From Desulfatiglans sp. (GTDB lineage: Bacteria; Desulfobacterota; DSM-4660; Desulfatiglandales; HGW-15): DNA of 48,555 bases. Where the stretch lies: positions 1 to 48,555 of the forward strand of contig JAAZBV010000116.1 of NCBI GenBank assembly GCA_012513605.1. Reading direction: 5' to 3'. The position numbers and the translations under genes are program-made. How positions within the stretch are numbered: position 1 is the first letter of the stretch; every line of letters starts with the position of its first letter. The notes beneath the pieces were generated by a model. The model was not told the origin of the DNA. It saw only the letters and a program-made list of their open reading frames with translations, and searched no databases. Positions 1 through 7,911 of the stretch are shown here, piece by piece.

Positions 1-280
1 CAAGTAGTTACAAATTTGCGACCCCCTAACCATTTGATTTGTCAAGCAAATTCTACATCAACCTCTTTTTTTTATTTTATTTTTATTACCTTTTCTACCT
101 GCAATTCCCTAACCGGAATTTATTGATCTGAAATTATTTTTTATATCAAGACTTTCTCCTCAAGTCAGTTTCTTCTATTAATTTCATATAGTTATAGATT
201 TTTTATTTTTCAATCAGCCAATTATACTTCTGGCCCTGTTTTTGCTTTATAAATCACTAAAAACAAAACAGGGGGGAAAT

Positions 281-487
281 ATGACAGGAATGAACTCTGA
301 ACATATATACAGGAAAGAAGATGTAGAAAAGGCCTATGACATGGGTCTTGAAAATGCCATTATGGTTCTTGAAAAATCCATCGGGCTATCGGTAAAGGGC
401 CAGAGGGAGATGCTGAACTTGCTTAAAAGGATGCGCAATGAGAACAGGCTCAAACCATTTTTCCAAAAGGATTTTGTAACAGGATAA
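281..487 (+). CDS. small conserved-looking protein of unknown function (68 aa)
   Basis: I do not recognise a family. The ATG at 281 is chosen over an upstream ATG at 242 because a strong purine-rich ribosome binding site (GGGGGGAAAT) sits immediately in front of it. The product is charged and helical-looking, with no signal peptide or membrane segment. Its C-terminal half (IGLSVKGQREMLNLLKR, then LKPFFQKDF) resembles the C-terminal half of the small protein encoded on the other strand at 17331-17558 (INGLSFEGQCEIVAYLKR, then LKPLQRYFE). Shared positions are I, GLS, GQ, E, LKR and LKP. The two are therefore probably paralogues. That supports this being a real gene, perhaps a small regulator or adaptor, but function is unknown. 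Confidence 0.65.
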   Translation: MTGMNSEHIYRKEDVEKAYDMGLENAIMVLEKSIGLSVKGQREMLNLLKRMRNENRLKPFFQKDFVTG

Positions 488-557
488 TTGCCCATAATTT
501 TTATCAGTTGAAAAATGGCCATAAAGTGAATAATAAGACCTCTAATTCCTATTAAAA

Positions 558-1172
558 ATGAGGTCAGGGATTCAGGTGCGGAAGAGCAGAAAATTTATAA
601 TCACAGGCGGCCCCCATTCAGGAAAATCAAGCGTCATATCCTTGATTGAATCAAGAGGCATACAGGTGTTGCATGAAACAGCAAGGCTTATCATCATGGA
701 GGATCAGATGGAAAGGGATGCTGACCCCTTATTCAAACAGCTATACCCCTGGGAAGACCAGCAGATATTCTGCCGCCGCTGCCATGAAAGACAAAAGGAG
801 AGGGAAAAGGGGTTAAAAGAGGGGCTTGCTGTGCTGGATCGATCAATCATAGATAACCTCGCTTATGCAGTTGTAGCAGGGATAGAGCTTGATAAAATCA
901 TATACGCTGATATTGCTGCTGCCCATTATGAGAGGAAGGTATTCTATTTTGAGCTTCTCGATCAATATACTATGGATGACCAGAGAAAGGATACCCCCGA
1001 ACAGGTTAATTCGGTTCACAGGGAGATATACAAGGCATACAGTGGCCTGGGTTTTGAGATGATAACCGTGCCCATCTTTTCCACGGATATGGATATAAAT
1101 ATCCAAAAACGCTCAGACATGGTGCTTGACCATATCATAAAAACACCTCAATCAAGTCCAGTCGCCATTTGA
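558..1172 (+). CDS. AAA_28-type P-loop ATPase / nucleoside-kinase-like protein
   Basis: A P-loop is clear near residues 17-24 (GGPHSGKS). It is followed by an HETAR motif (the first part of the AAA_28 family often carries a P-loop, then an E-x-A-R segment) and an LDRSIIDN stretch around residues 93-100, typical of P-loop kinase-like enzymes that position a nucleotide or small substrate. The length, 204 aa, fits AAA_28 single-domain proteins. It is cytosolic, with no membrane segment. An in-frame GTG at 576 is an alternative start; neither start has a strong ribosome binding site. The stop codon overlaps the -35 box of a predicted promoter for the next gene, so the two are probably separate transcripts. 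The substrate is unknown. Confidence 0.75.
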   Translation: MRSGIQVRKSRKFIITGGPHSGKSSVISLIESRGIQVLHETARLIIMEDQMERDADPLFKQLYPWEDQQIFCRRCHERQKEREKGLKEGLAVLDRSIIDNLAYAVVAGIELDKIIYADIAAAHYERKVFYFELLDQYTMDDQRKDTPEQVNSVHREIYKAYSGLGFEMITVPIFSTDMDINIQKRSDMVLDHIIKTPQSSPVAI

Positions 1173-1197
1173 CATTTTTAAAACCGATCTATATAAA
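1169..1197 (+). promoter_or_regulatory. predicted sigma-70 promoter for the MoxR-VWA pair
   Basis: TTGACA at 1169-1174, a 17-bp spacer, then TATAAA at 1192-1197. This is near consensus. The -35 box overlaps the TGA stop of the upstream ATPase gene. The MoxR start lies about 90 bp downstream. Confidence 0.55.
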
Positions 1198-1289
1198 TAC
1201 GCCCTGCCATTTTGCTGGCATTAGAAAAATATTAATTAGATCCGCTACTCTTCATAAAAAGGAAGGGGTGGAGGAATAAGGAGTAAGAA

Positions 1290-2132
1290 ATGTCCTGTGA
1301 AAAGAGCCCGAACCAATTTTCGGGGGCTGAAAGATATGTGCTGGATGATGAACTTGCAGAGATCATAAATATCACAATGGCCCTAGAGATGCCACTCCTG
1401 TTAAAGGGTGAACCGGGCACAGGCAAGACAATGCTTGCCCATGCCATTTCTGAATCACTCAATATGAGGCTTATTGTCCTCAATGTGAAGTCAAGCATGA
1501 AGCTGGTTGATGCACTGTACCAGTATGACACACTCACCCGCCTTAATGACAGCAGGTTTGGCGATTCAAAGAGGGATGTGAGTAACATCGAGGAGTATAT
1601 CAGGATGGGCAGGATCGGCCAGGCGTTTACAGCGGGTGAAAAGGTCGTTCTCCTGATAGACGAGATAGACAAGGCCGATACAGATTTTCAGGATGACATG
1701 CTGGATGTGCTTGACCAGATGGAATTTGATATCATGGAGATAGATAAAACCATTAAGGCAAAACACCGCCCTGTTATTATAATTACATCGAACGCTAAAA
1801 AGGACCTCTCTGACCCGTTCCTTGGACGCTGCAATTTTCATCATATCGCCTTTCCTGAACCGGATATGATGGAGAAAATAGTAAGGGTGCATTTCCCTGA
1901 CATAGATAAGGAGCTGCTCCAGAACGCGGTAGAATCATTCTACAGGCTAAGGGAGATTAATGGCATAGAAAAGAGGCCTGCCACAAGGGAGCTTATCAAC
2001 TGGATAAGGGCCCTGCGCTCTGACCCTGATTTCAGGGCAAAAGACCTTGTGAAGGGCAAGGCCCCATACCTGGGAATTCTTTTTAAAAAGAGCCCGGATT
2101 ATGCAGTGGCAAGGAATGTGAGGATGAGATAA
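1290..2132 (+). CDS. MoxR-family AAA+ ATPase
   Basis: AAA+ ATPase of the MoxR/CbbQ type, expected to remodel or activate a partner enzyme together with a von Willebrand A protein. Walker A is at residues 40-47 (GEPGTGKT), Walker B around 119-126 (VVLLIDEIDKAD) and sensor 1 Asn near 168 (IIITSNAKK), followed by an arginine-containing DPFLGRC segment. The length of 280 aa is usual for the family. The start is supported by GGAG about 9 bp upstream. The next gene on the same strand encodes a CoxE-like VWA protein, the usual partner. The pair are separated by about 140 bp of repeat DNA but are probably one transcript. Confidence 0.9.
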   Translation: MSCEKSPNQFSGAERYVLDDELAEIINITMALEMPLLLKGEPGTGKTMLAHAISESLNMRLIVLNVKSSMKLVDALYQYDTLTRLNDSRFGDSKRDVSNIEEYIRMGRIGQAFTAGEKVVLLIDEIDKADTDFQDDMLDVLDQMEFDIMEIDKTIKAKHRPVIIITSNAKKDLSDPFLGRCNFHHIAFPEPDMMEKIVRVHFPDIDKELLQNAVESFYRLREINGIEKRPATRELINWIRALRSDPDFRAKDLVKGKAPYLGILFKKSPDYAVARNVRMR

Positions 2133-2201
2133 GGCACAAGGTACAAGGCGCAAGGCACAAGGAAAGACATTCCCTGCGCCCTGCACCCTGAGCCTTGAGC
2201 C
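2132..2201. repeat. dispersed CAAGG/CCTTG intergenic repeat, copy 1
   Basis: Runs of AAGGCACAAGG-like units in one orientation are followed by CCCTGCGCCCTGCACCCTGAGCCTTGAG-like units in the other, giving a potential long imperfect hairpin between the MoxR and VWA genes. Related units recur at 4216, 6409, 13386, 17288 and 33599. Confidence 0.7.
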
Positions 2202-2273
2202 GGTTGATCGAAGCTACAAGGTTATAAATTTTGACATAGCCAATTAATAAGAATTTAAATCGGAGTACCACCC

Positions 2274-3467
2274 TTGTTCACCACCTTCTTCTATACCCTT
2301 AAAAATGCCGGCATACCGGTTTCGCCCACATCCTTTCTCAGGCTGCAAAAGGCGTTAACTATGGGTCTTGTCAGTTCTCTTAATGACTTTTATACGGCAG
2401 CACGCACAATACTGGTAAAGAGCGAGAGATACTTTGATCTTTATGATCAGGTCTTTGCCCACCACTTTGAAGGTGCGGAACTGAAAGACCCGGATGAGGC
2501 CATAATATCTGATATGGCAAGGGCGTTACTTAATGAATGGTTAAAAAACCCGAAAGAGGTGGCAAATGCCCTTGGCATTGATGAATCAAAACTCAAAAAC
2601 ATGACACCTGAAGAGCTTATAAAATATTTTATGGAGAGGTTGAAGGATCAGACAGAGGAACATCACGGCGGGAATAAATGGATAGGCACTGGCGGTACAT
2701 CCCCTGTTGGCCATTCAGGTTATCATCCGGGTGGCATGAGGGTGGGTGGCATATCAAAGAACCGGTCTGCTGTAAAGGTTGCAATGGACAGGCGCTATCG
2801 TGATTATTCTCAGGAGGGCCCCATTACTCAAGCCCAGATGGGTGAGGCCCTTAAACGACTCAGGAACATGGTACCTGAAGGGCCAAAAGACCAGATAAAT
2901 ATTGATGAAAGCATATACCGCACCATGAAAAATGCAGGGGAGATCGAGATCGTATTTGATAAAAGCCTGAGGGACAGACTCAAGATCATACTTGCAATAG
3001 ATAATGGCGGCTGGTCAATGGAGCCCTACATTGATATTGTGCGAACCCTTTTCTATTATTCAAGGGCGCAGTTCAAGGATATAAAGACCTTCTTTTTTCA
3101 CAATACGATCTATGACCGTCTGTGGGAAGACCCTTCAAGGATGAGAAAACCCTTTCCGGTTAATGACCTTGTAAAGCTTGACCCGGAAACAAGGTTTATC
3201 ATTGTTGGTGATGCCAGCATGGCCCCATATGAACTCATGGCCCAGGACGGCTCCATATACTTTGAAGAATATTCCGGCATGCCGAGTTACAGGAGATTAG
3301 AGTTTATAGCAGACACATTCCCCCACAGTGTATGGCTCAACCCCAGACTTGAAGCCCACTGGTCATATACCCATACCATAGGCATGATAAGGGAGATATT
3401 TCCAATGTTTGAACTCACCCTTGACGGCCTTGAAAAGGCTGTGACCTACATGATGCATAAGAGCTGA
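2274..3467 (+). CDS. VWA-domain protein, CoxE-like partner of MoxR
   Basis: The 397-aa product has a helical N-terminal part and a C-terminal von Willebrand A-like domain from about residue 235. It is inferred to be the VWA partner through which the preceding MoxR ATPase acts on a client complex. Start is TTG with GGAG at 2262-2265, 8 bp upstream. The metal-site loop is LAIDNGGWSMEPY (D243), so the usual DxSxS is replaced by D-N-G-G-W-S; metal binding may be altered. The second half includes an IIVGDASMAPYEL segment corresponding to the second VWA metal-loop region. There is no signal peptide, so it should be cytosolic. The identity of the client enzyme is not visible in the window. Confidence 0.85.
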   Translation: MFTTFFYTLKNAGIPVSPTSFLRLQKALTMGLVSSLNDFYTAARTILVKSERYFDLYDQVFAHHFEGAELKDPDEAIISDMARALLNEWLKNPKEVANALGIDESKLKNMTPEELIKYFMERLKDQTEEHHGGNKWIGTGGTSPVGHSGYHPGGMRVGGISKNRSAVKVAMDRRYRDYSQEGPITQAQMGEALKRLRNMVPEGPKDQINIDESIYRTMKNAGEIEIVFDKSLRDRLKIILAIDNGGWSMEPYIDIVRTLFYYSRAQFKDIKTFFFHNTIYDRLWEDPSRMRKPFPVNDLVKLDPETRFIIVGDASMAPYELMAQDGSIYFEEYSGMPSYRRLEFIADTFPHSVWLNPRLEAHWSYTHTIGMIREIFPMFELTLDGLEKAVTYMMHKS

Positions 3468-3474
3468 TCCCTTT

Positions 3475-3894
3475 TTAACGCAGCGCAGCCTTGATCTTTT
3501 CAGTGGTCTCCTTGATCTTATCCATATTTCCTGGCGTTATCTCCCAGCGTGCAACAGGTAGCGGAGGGGTATTCTCATATCTGGGCATAAGATGAAGATG
3601 GTAATGGAATACAGCCTGCCCCACGCTTTTGCCATTAAGCTGCATTGCCACAACACCTGTGGGTTTGAGCGCCTTTTTAATGGCATCCATTATCTTTTTT
3701 GATGCAAGATGAACAGCGACGAGGGATTCAGCATCTATCTCCCACAGATCCTGTGCATGCCTTTTGGGGATAACAAGGGTATGCCCTTCTGAAATAGGGT
3801 TTATATCCTCAAAGGCATATACATTCTCATCCTCATATACCTTGAAGCTCGGTATTTCACCTTTTATTATTTTACAGAAAATACAATTTTCCAT
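3475..3894 (-). CDS. HIT-family nucleotide hydrolase/transferase
   Basis: A histidine-triad protein acting on nucleotide phosphoramidates or dinucleotides. The catalytic HxHxH triad is at residues 97-101 (HYHLHLM). The N-terminal CIFCKI motif (C4, C7) is the usual zinc-associated pair, and IVPISEGH-like positions are represented by NPISEGHTLVIPKRH. The length of 139 aa is typical. The start has a very good ribosome binding site (AAAGGAGGATAAAA). It is convergent with the VWA gene, 7 bp from its stop. Cytosolic; the physiological substrate cannot be told from sequence. Confidence 0.93.
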   Translation of the reverse strand: MENCIFCKIIKGEIPSFKVYEDENVYAFEDINPISEGHTLVIPKRHAQDLWEIDAESLVAVHLASKKIMDAIKKALKPTGVVAMQLNGKSVGQAVFHYHLHLMPRYENTPPLPVARWEITPGNMDKIKETTEKIKAALR

Positions 3895-3978
3895 TTTTAT
3901 CCTCCTTTTACAAAGGGTGTTACAGGGTCACATCCCCTGTATTTTTATGATACCGAGGATATAAAAAGTTTATGATAA

Positions 3979-4167
3979 TTACAAGAGGTGAATAGTATTG
4001 TTGAGATGTGGTATGACGATCTTGATTCATTCAAAAGGGCAATGGATTTTATACATTCGGATGCAGGTAAAGAGCTTGTAATAGATGGTGAAAAATTTAT
4101 CGAAATGAGGCACGGGGGATTCTGGATCGTAAAAGAGCATGTTATCCTTGATAAGATAAAGAAATGA
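3979..4167 (+). pseudogene. EthD-domain C-terminal remnant
   Basis: A short open frame after an in-frame TAA at 3976-3978 encodes IVEMWYDDLDSFKRAM, then a KFIEM-HGGFWIVKEH segment. The pattern E-x-W-[FY]-D-D-L-x-x-F followed by a short beta strand is what I recall for the C-terminal half of EthD-type ferredoxin-like dimeric proteins of about 100 aa. The N-terminal half is missing. A GTG at 3988 could start a 59-aa product but it has no convincing ribosome binding site. Most likely a decayed gene; a small functional protein is possible. Confidence 0.5.
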
Positions 4168-4215
4168 GAGATAAGCATGTAACTTCGTCTCAAAAATAAC
4201 GACTATCCCATAGAA

Positions 4216-4248
4216 AGGGCGCAAGGCTTCAGGCGCAGGGCGCAAGGA
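4216..4248. repeat. dispersed CAAGG intergenic repeat, copy 2
   Basis: GGGCGCAAGGCTTCAGG followed by CGCAGGGCGCAAGG, related to the repeat at 2132-2201. The rest of 4168-4370 holds a GTAGCTTTAGCGAAGG-type motif near 4288 and no coding signal that I can support. Confidence 0.6.
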
Positions 4249-4370
4249 AAACATAATTATTTTGTATGGGCACCTGCCTGGCTCGCCGTAGCTTTAGCGA
4301 AGGAGGCTGCATGCAGTGAAAGGTTCCAGAGGGCATTAATCCGGTATTCAACTTTTCACAGAGGATCAAT

Positions 4371-5333
4371 ATGGCTCAAAACAATAAAGTAAAGGTTATC
4401 TCATTTTTATTTATGATTATCCTTGTTGTGCTTTTAAATGGCTGCAAAGAACCTGTGGAGTTACAGAGCAAATGGCTTGATAGAAGGATTGTAATTGATG
4501 GGGATGATATAGACTGGGCCAACTATCCATATTTTTACGACAAAAAGACTCAAAGCTGTCTGGGTCTTTATAATGACAGCGAAAATATCTATATCCATTT
4601 CCAGACAATGGACAGGGACATACAGAAGCAGATTGAACGCATGGGGCTGACTATCTGATTTAATAAAGAGGGCAACAAGGAAAAGGAGGTCGGGCTCTGC
4701 TTTCCTGCAGGTGGCGGCCCTGGCAGATTCGGTGCGTCTCCCAAAAGAGATAACAATATGCCCGGGCCATCTCCAGAGATGCCTGAAGAGATCTCGGCTC
4801 ATCCGGCCGAAGAAATGGAAGTTAAGGAAATGTCCGCTTCAAAGATAACGCCCCGTGGCCCCATAATGGATGCTATGTTAAAGATCATGACAGGCGAAGA
4901 GGATGAAGGTTATGCATGTAATCTTGAAAAGGCAGCAAAAATGGGTATAGAGGTAAAGAGCAAAATAGATGATAAGAACAGGTTTATCTATGAACTTAAA
5001 ATGCCTTTTGTTGAAAAAGAGAACACCGCCTTTTTTATCACACCCTCTGCCTTAAACCAGATAGGCATGGGTATAATGACCGAAGGGATGAAACGGGGTG
5101 GCCCGCCTCAGGGAATGGGTGGAGGAGGTATGGATAGAGGCGGAAGAGGAGGCGGTGATATGCCTGGTGGCGGTGATATGGGTGGTCGAGGGCCTATGGG
5201 AGGTGGCATGGGCGGAATGGGTGGCGGTAAAGGCGGAGGGCTTGGTGGCCCGATGGGCGGTTCAGATAAGGGTTCTCTGGAGATATGGTTCAAGATTACC
5301 CTTGCGCCAAAACCAATAGGCGATATGAATTAG
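4371..5333 (+). pseudogene. Gly/Met-rich lipoprotein gene interrupted by in-frame TGA
   Basis: One frame runs from ATG 4371 (preceded by AGAGGATC) to TAG 5333, broken only by TGA at 4656-4658. The N-terminus is a lipoprotein signal with a lipobox LLNGC (C25). Residues 35-95 look like a CBM9/DOMON-like beta domain (VIDGDDIDWANY, then GLYNDSENIYIHF). The TGA falls in MGLTI-stop-FNKEG; in related proteins I recall a tryptophan here (LTVWxDPxG), so this is probably a TGG to TGA change. After the TGA the frame stays open for 224 codons, with sensible composition and a long tail of Gly-Gly-Met repeats (residues about 240-300). Separate starts (ATG 4758) could give a cytosolic fragment. Either a recent nonsense mutation, a sequence error or readthrough. 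Confidence 0.7.
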
Positions 5334-5360
5334 CTGACCGCTGATCGCTGACTGCTGAAA
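5334..5360. repeat. short tandem GCTGA(C/T)C repeat
   Basis: Four imperfect copies of a GCTGACC / GCTGATC unit fill the gap between the convergent lipoprotein and kinase genes. No hairpin with a T-run is visible. Confidence 0.5.
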
Positions 5361-5361
5361 G

Positions 5362-6393
5362 CTATACCTCCAGGTCATTAACAATATCTAACAGTGGCGT
5401 AATATGTTTGTGGGATATCTCTCCAAGTAGTGTCCTAAGAGACTTTAATGCAACCGGGATATATTTTTCAAAATAGGTTTTTCCCTGCCTTATGGATAAG
5501 AAGGAGTAGGCTCCCAGTGCCTGAAGGAGCCGCATGACTGCAATATATAAAAAATACCTTTCAAATGTTTCATAGGCGCTGGGGTTTGTTTTCTTCAGCA
5601 ATGATGAGTATACGCTCTTGAGATAGCTTCTTTCATCTGTGGCTAGATCAACATAGGGGTCATAAAGAAGGGATGCAAGGTCATAGACAAGTGGGCCAAG
5701 CCTTGCACCCTGCCAGTCAAGTAGGGCAATCCCCTCATCCCGGCACATGATATTACGCGACTGAAAATCCCTGTAAAGCAGGAAGCCTTTATCCGCTTTG
5801 TCCGCCTCCGCTATTATATATTCAAATGATTCATCCAGCACGGAAAGATCAATATTCGTTTTAATATAATCTCTTAAAAATGCATCCCTGAAATACCATG
5901 CCTCCTTTTCTCTCATGAGCGCTGCATCATAACAGGGGGTCTGACAGCACCATGATGTATCAAAACCTTCTCTCCCTTTTACCTGTAGTTTCAGGAGGGT
6001 TTCAATTACATCCTCATATAAAGCTATCCTGTTATGGCTGCTGCCTTTAAGTGCCTCCTCCTGAAGGGTAATATCTCCCATGTCTTCCAGAATAAAAAAC
6101 CCCTTATCAAGGTCATGCCTTATGATCTGAGGGAGAGGCAGGCCCTTTGAGCGTATGTGGTTTCCTATCTTAAGATATGCATAGTTCTCTTTTTTGAGAA
6201 ACTCATCATTGGGCGTGTTCTGCATAAGGATAAAGGTTTGTTTTGCCTCCGCAGGTTTAAGCCTATGGAAGAGCCTTTTTGAACCGTCACCTGCAATGGG
6301 TGATATTATATAGTTTTCTACCGGGAGACCGGATTCCTTTAAAAAGGATTTTATAAAATTTGTTCTTTCAGTAATATTTTTCATATCTACCAT
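5362..6393 (-). CDS. APH-fold phosphotransferase (AmgK / COG3178-like sugar kinase)
   Basis: A 343-aa protein kinase-like phosphotransferase related to aminoglycoside phosphotransferases. By length and motifs it is nearest to the COG3178 group, which includes the cell-wall sugar kinase AmgK. The catalytic loop is at residues 207-214 (YRDFQSRN), with the catalytic Asp at 209 and Asn at 214; the metal-binding DWQGA is at 226-230. The usual His before the RD is a Tyr here. ILEDMGD near residue 101 is the hinge region. Cytosolic. A MurU-like nucleotidyltransferase partner is not adjacent, so the substrate is uncertain. A second ATG three codons downstream is an alternative start. Confidence 0.8.
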   Translation of the reverse strand: MVDMKNITERTNFIKSFLKESGLPVENYIISPIAGDGSKRLFHRLKPAEAKQTFILMQNTPNDEFLKKENYAYLKIGNHIRSKGLPLPQIIRHDLDKGFFILEDMGDITLQEEALKGSSHNRIALYEDVIETLLKLQVKGREGFDTSWCCQTPCYDAALMREKEAWYFRDAFLRDYIKTNIDLSVLDESFEYIIAEADKADKGFLLYRDFQSRNIMCRDEGIALLDWQGARLGPLVYDLASLLYDPYVDLATDERSYLKSVYSSLLKKTNPSAYETFERYFLYIAVMRLLQALGAYSFLSIRQGKTYFEKYIPVALKSLRTLLGEISHKHITPLLDIVNDLEV

Positions 6394-6693
6394 AATTATC
6401 TTTTTTTACCCTGAGCCCTGAGCCTTGTACCTTTAATAATATACCGGTTTTAAAATCAACATAAATTTGACGCCCCATATTCAAAAAAAATGACGTTTCC
6501 TGCCAAATATTTCTCCTTTGCTGTCAGCTCTTTTCCTCTGCATGGTCTTAAAGTTAATATTTCTATTAATAATCAATGAGATACAGTAATTTCCCTTTGC
6601 TTCAAAACTGGCCATAAAATTTAGCCTTCAAGGGTATGCTTTTTGCAGAATCATAGCCGGGCAAACCATGTTTTAACCTTTTATGAGATTAGT
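6394..6693. other. intergenic region with CCTTG repeat
   Basis: About 300 bp between divergent genes. A CCTTG-type repeat (copy 3; CCCTGAGCCCTGAGCCTTG) lies at 6409-6433, upstream of the kinase gene. The remainder is AT-rich. I see no RNA gene and no near-consensus promoter in either direction. Confidence 0.5.
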
Positions 6694-7905
6694 ATGGATA
6701 TATATGTAGCCAGGCAACCCATATTTGATCAGAAGAAAAAGATATTCGGTTATGAGCTGCTCTTTAGAGACAGCATGGAAAACCTGTTTTCAGGTATTGA
6801 TGGAAATGCTGCAACATCAAAGGTGCTTTCAAACAGCTTCTTTAATATAGGTATGGATAAACTTATTGGCAAAGGGGTGGCCTTTATCAACTTTACAGAA
6901 GAACTTCTCGTTAACCAGGTACCGAAACTCTTTTCCAGCAAGCAGCTTGTTATTGAGGTTCTTGAGGATGTAAAGGCGGAGAAAGCAGTGGTTGAATCAT
7001 GCATTGAGCTGTCAAAGCTGGGTTACACAATCGCCCTTGATGATTTTTCCTATAGCGAAGCCCTCATACCCCTTATTGAGGTTGCAGATATCATCAAGTT
7101 TGATTTCAGGGCAACACCTCCTGATGAAATTTCGAAATCCATGGATAAACTGAGCAAATATGACCTCATGCTTCTTGCTGAAAAGGTTGAGACGCATGAA
7201 GAGTTTAATCAGGCGCTTGAAATGGGTTTTAAATACTTCCAGGGCTATTTTTTCAGCAAGCCCGAGGTGATTGAGGGGAGGGATATCTCACCTGCAAAGA
7301 TAAACCTGCTCCAGATCATGGCAGAGGTAAACCAGCCTGATTTTGAATTTTCAAAGGTGGAGGAGATCATATCAAAGGATGTCTCCCTTTCATATAAACT
7401 GATGCGATATATCAACTCGGCATATTACAGGCGGGTTAATGAGATATCATCTATTAAACAGGCCATATTAATGCTCGGTGAAAGAGGGATAAGAAGCTTT
7501 CTATCCCTTATTGCAATGGCAAAACTCTCAGACAACAAGCCTGATGAGCTGATACGCACATCGGTAATAAGGGCTAAATTCTGTGAATTGATGGCAAGAT
7601 ATTTAGAGTCATACAAGAATGCATCAGAGCTTTTTACCCTTGGGATATTTTCATCCATTGATGCCATCCTTGATGACACAATGGAAAATGTCATGGCAAA
7701 ACTGCCCCTCTCTGAAAACATCAAGGATGCCCTTATAAAGAATACTGGTGAATTATCCTACTGCCTTGAAATGGCAAAGAGCTATGAAAGGGGCGACTGG
7801 GAACAGCTTAACGAACTTGCAAAGGATCATAAGGTTAATCAGGAAAAACTCCCCCAGTCTTTTCTTGAGGCAATAACCTGGGCCGATGCTATAACCGAAA
7901 CTTGA
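6694..7905 (+). CDS. YuxH-type EAL-HDOD signalling protein
   Basis: A two-domain cytosolic signalling protein of 403 aa. The start at 6694 gives the family's typical N-terminus (MDIYVARQPIFDQ) and has GAGA 7 bp upstream; an earlier in-frame ATG at 6643 would add an unconserved extension. Residues 1-205 are an EAL domain whose signature is ELLFRD rather than EAL, as is usual in this family; c-di-GMP hydrolysis is therefore doubtful. Residues from about 210 on form an HDOD domain (EIISKDVSLSYKLMRYINS, then AILMLGERGIRSFLSL). Proteins of this kind link c-di-GMP or stress signals to motility and second-messenger control. It ends 6 bp from the stop of the convergent barrel gene. Confidence 0.9.
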   Translation: MDIYVARQPIFDQKKKIFGYELLFRDSMENLFSGIDGNAATSKVLSNSFFNIGMDKLIGKGVAFINFTEELLVNQVPKLFSSKQLVIEVLEDVKAEKAVVESCIELSKLGYTIALDDFSYSEALIPLIEVADIIKFDFRATPPDEISKSMDKLSKYDLMLLAEKVETHEEFNQALEMGFKYFQGYFFSKPEVIEGRDISPAKINLLQIMAEVNQPDFEFSKVEEIISKDVSLSYKLMRYINSAYYRRVNEISSIKQAILMLGERGIRSFLSLIAMAKLSDNKPDELIRTSVIRAKFCELMARYLESYKNASELFTLGIFSSIDAILDDTMENVMAKLPLSENIKDALIKNTGELSYCLEMAKSYERGDWEQLNELAKDHKVNQEKLPQSFLEAITWADAITET

Positions 7906-7911
7906 TTTTTA

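Noticed and set aside
5108-5293. Proline-rich open frame on the minus strand
   Set aside because: It is the antisense of the Gly/Met-rich tail of the lipoprotein gene; the GG repeats force prolines.
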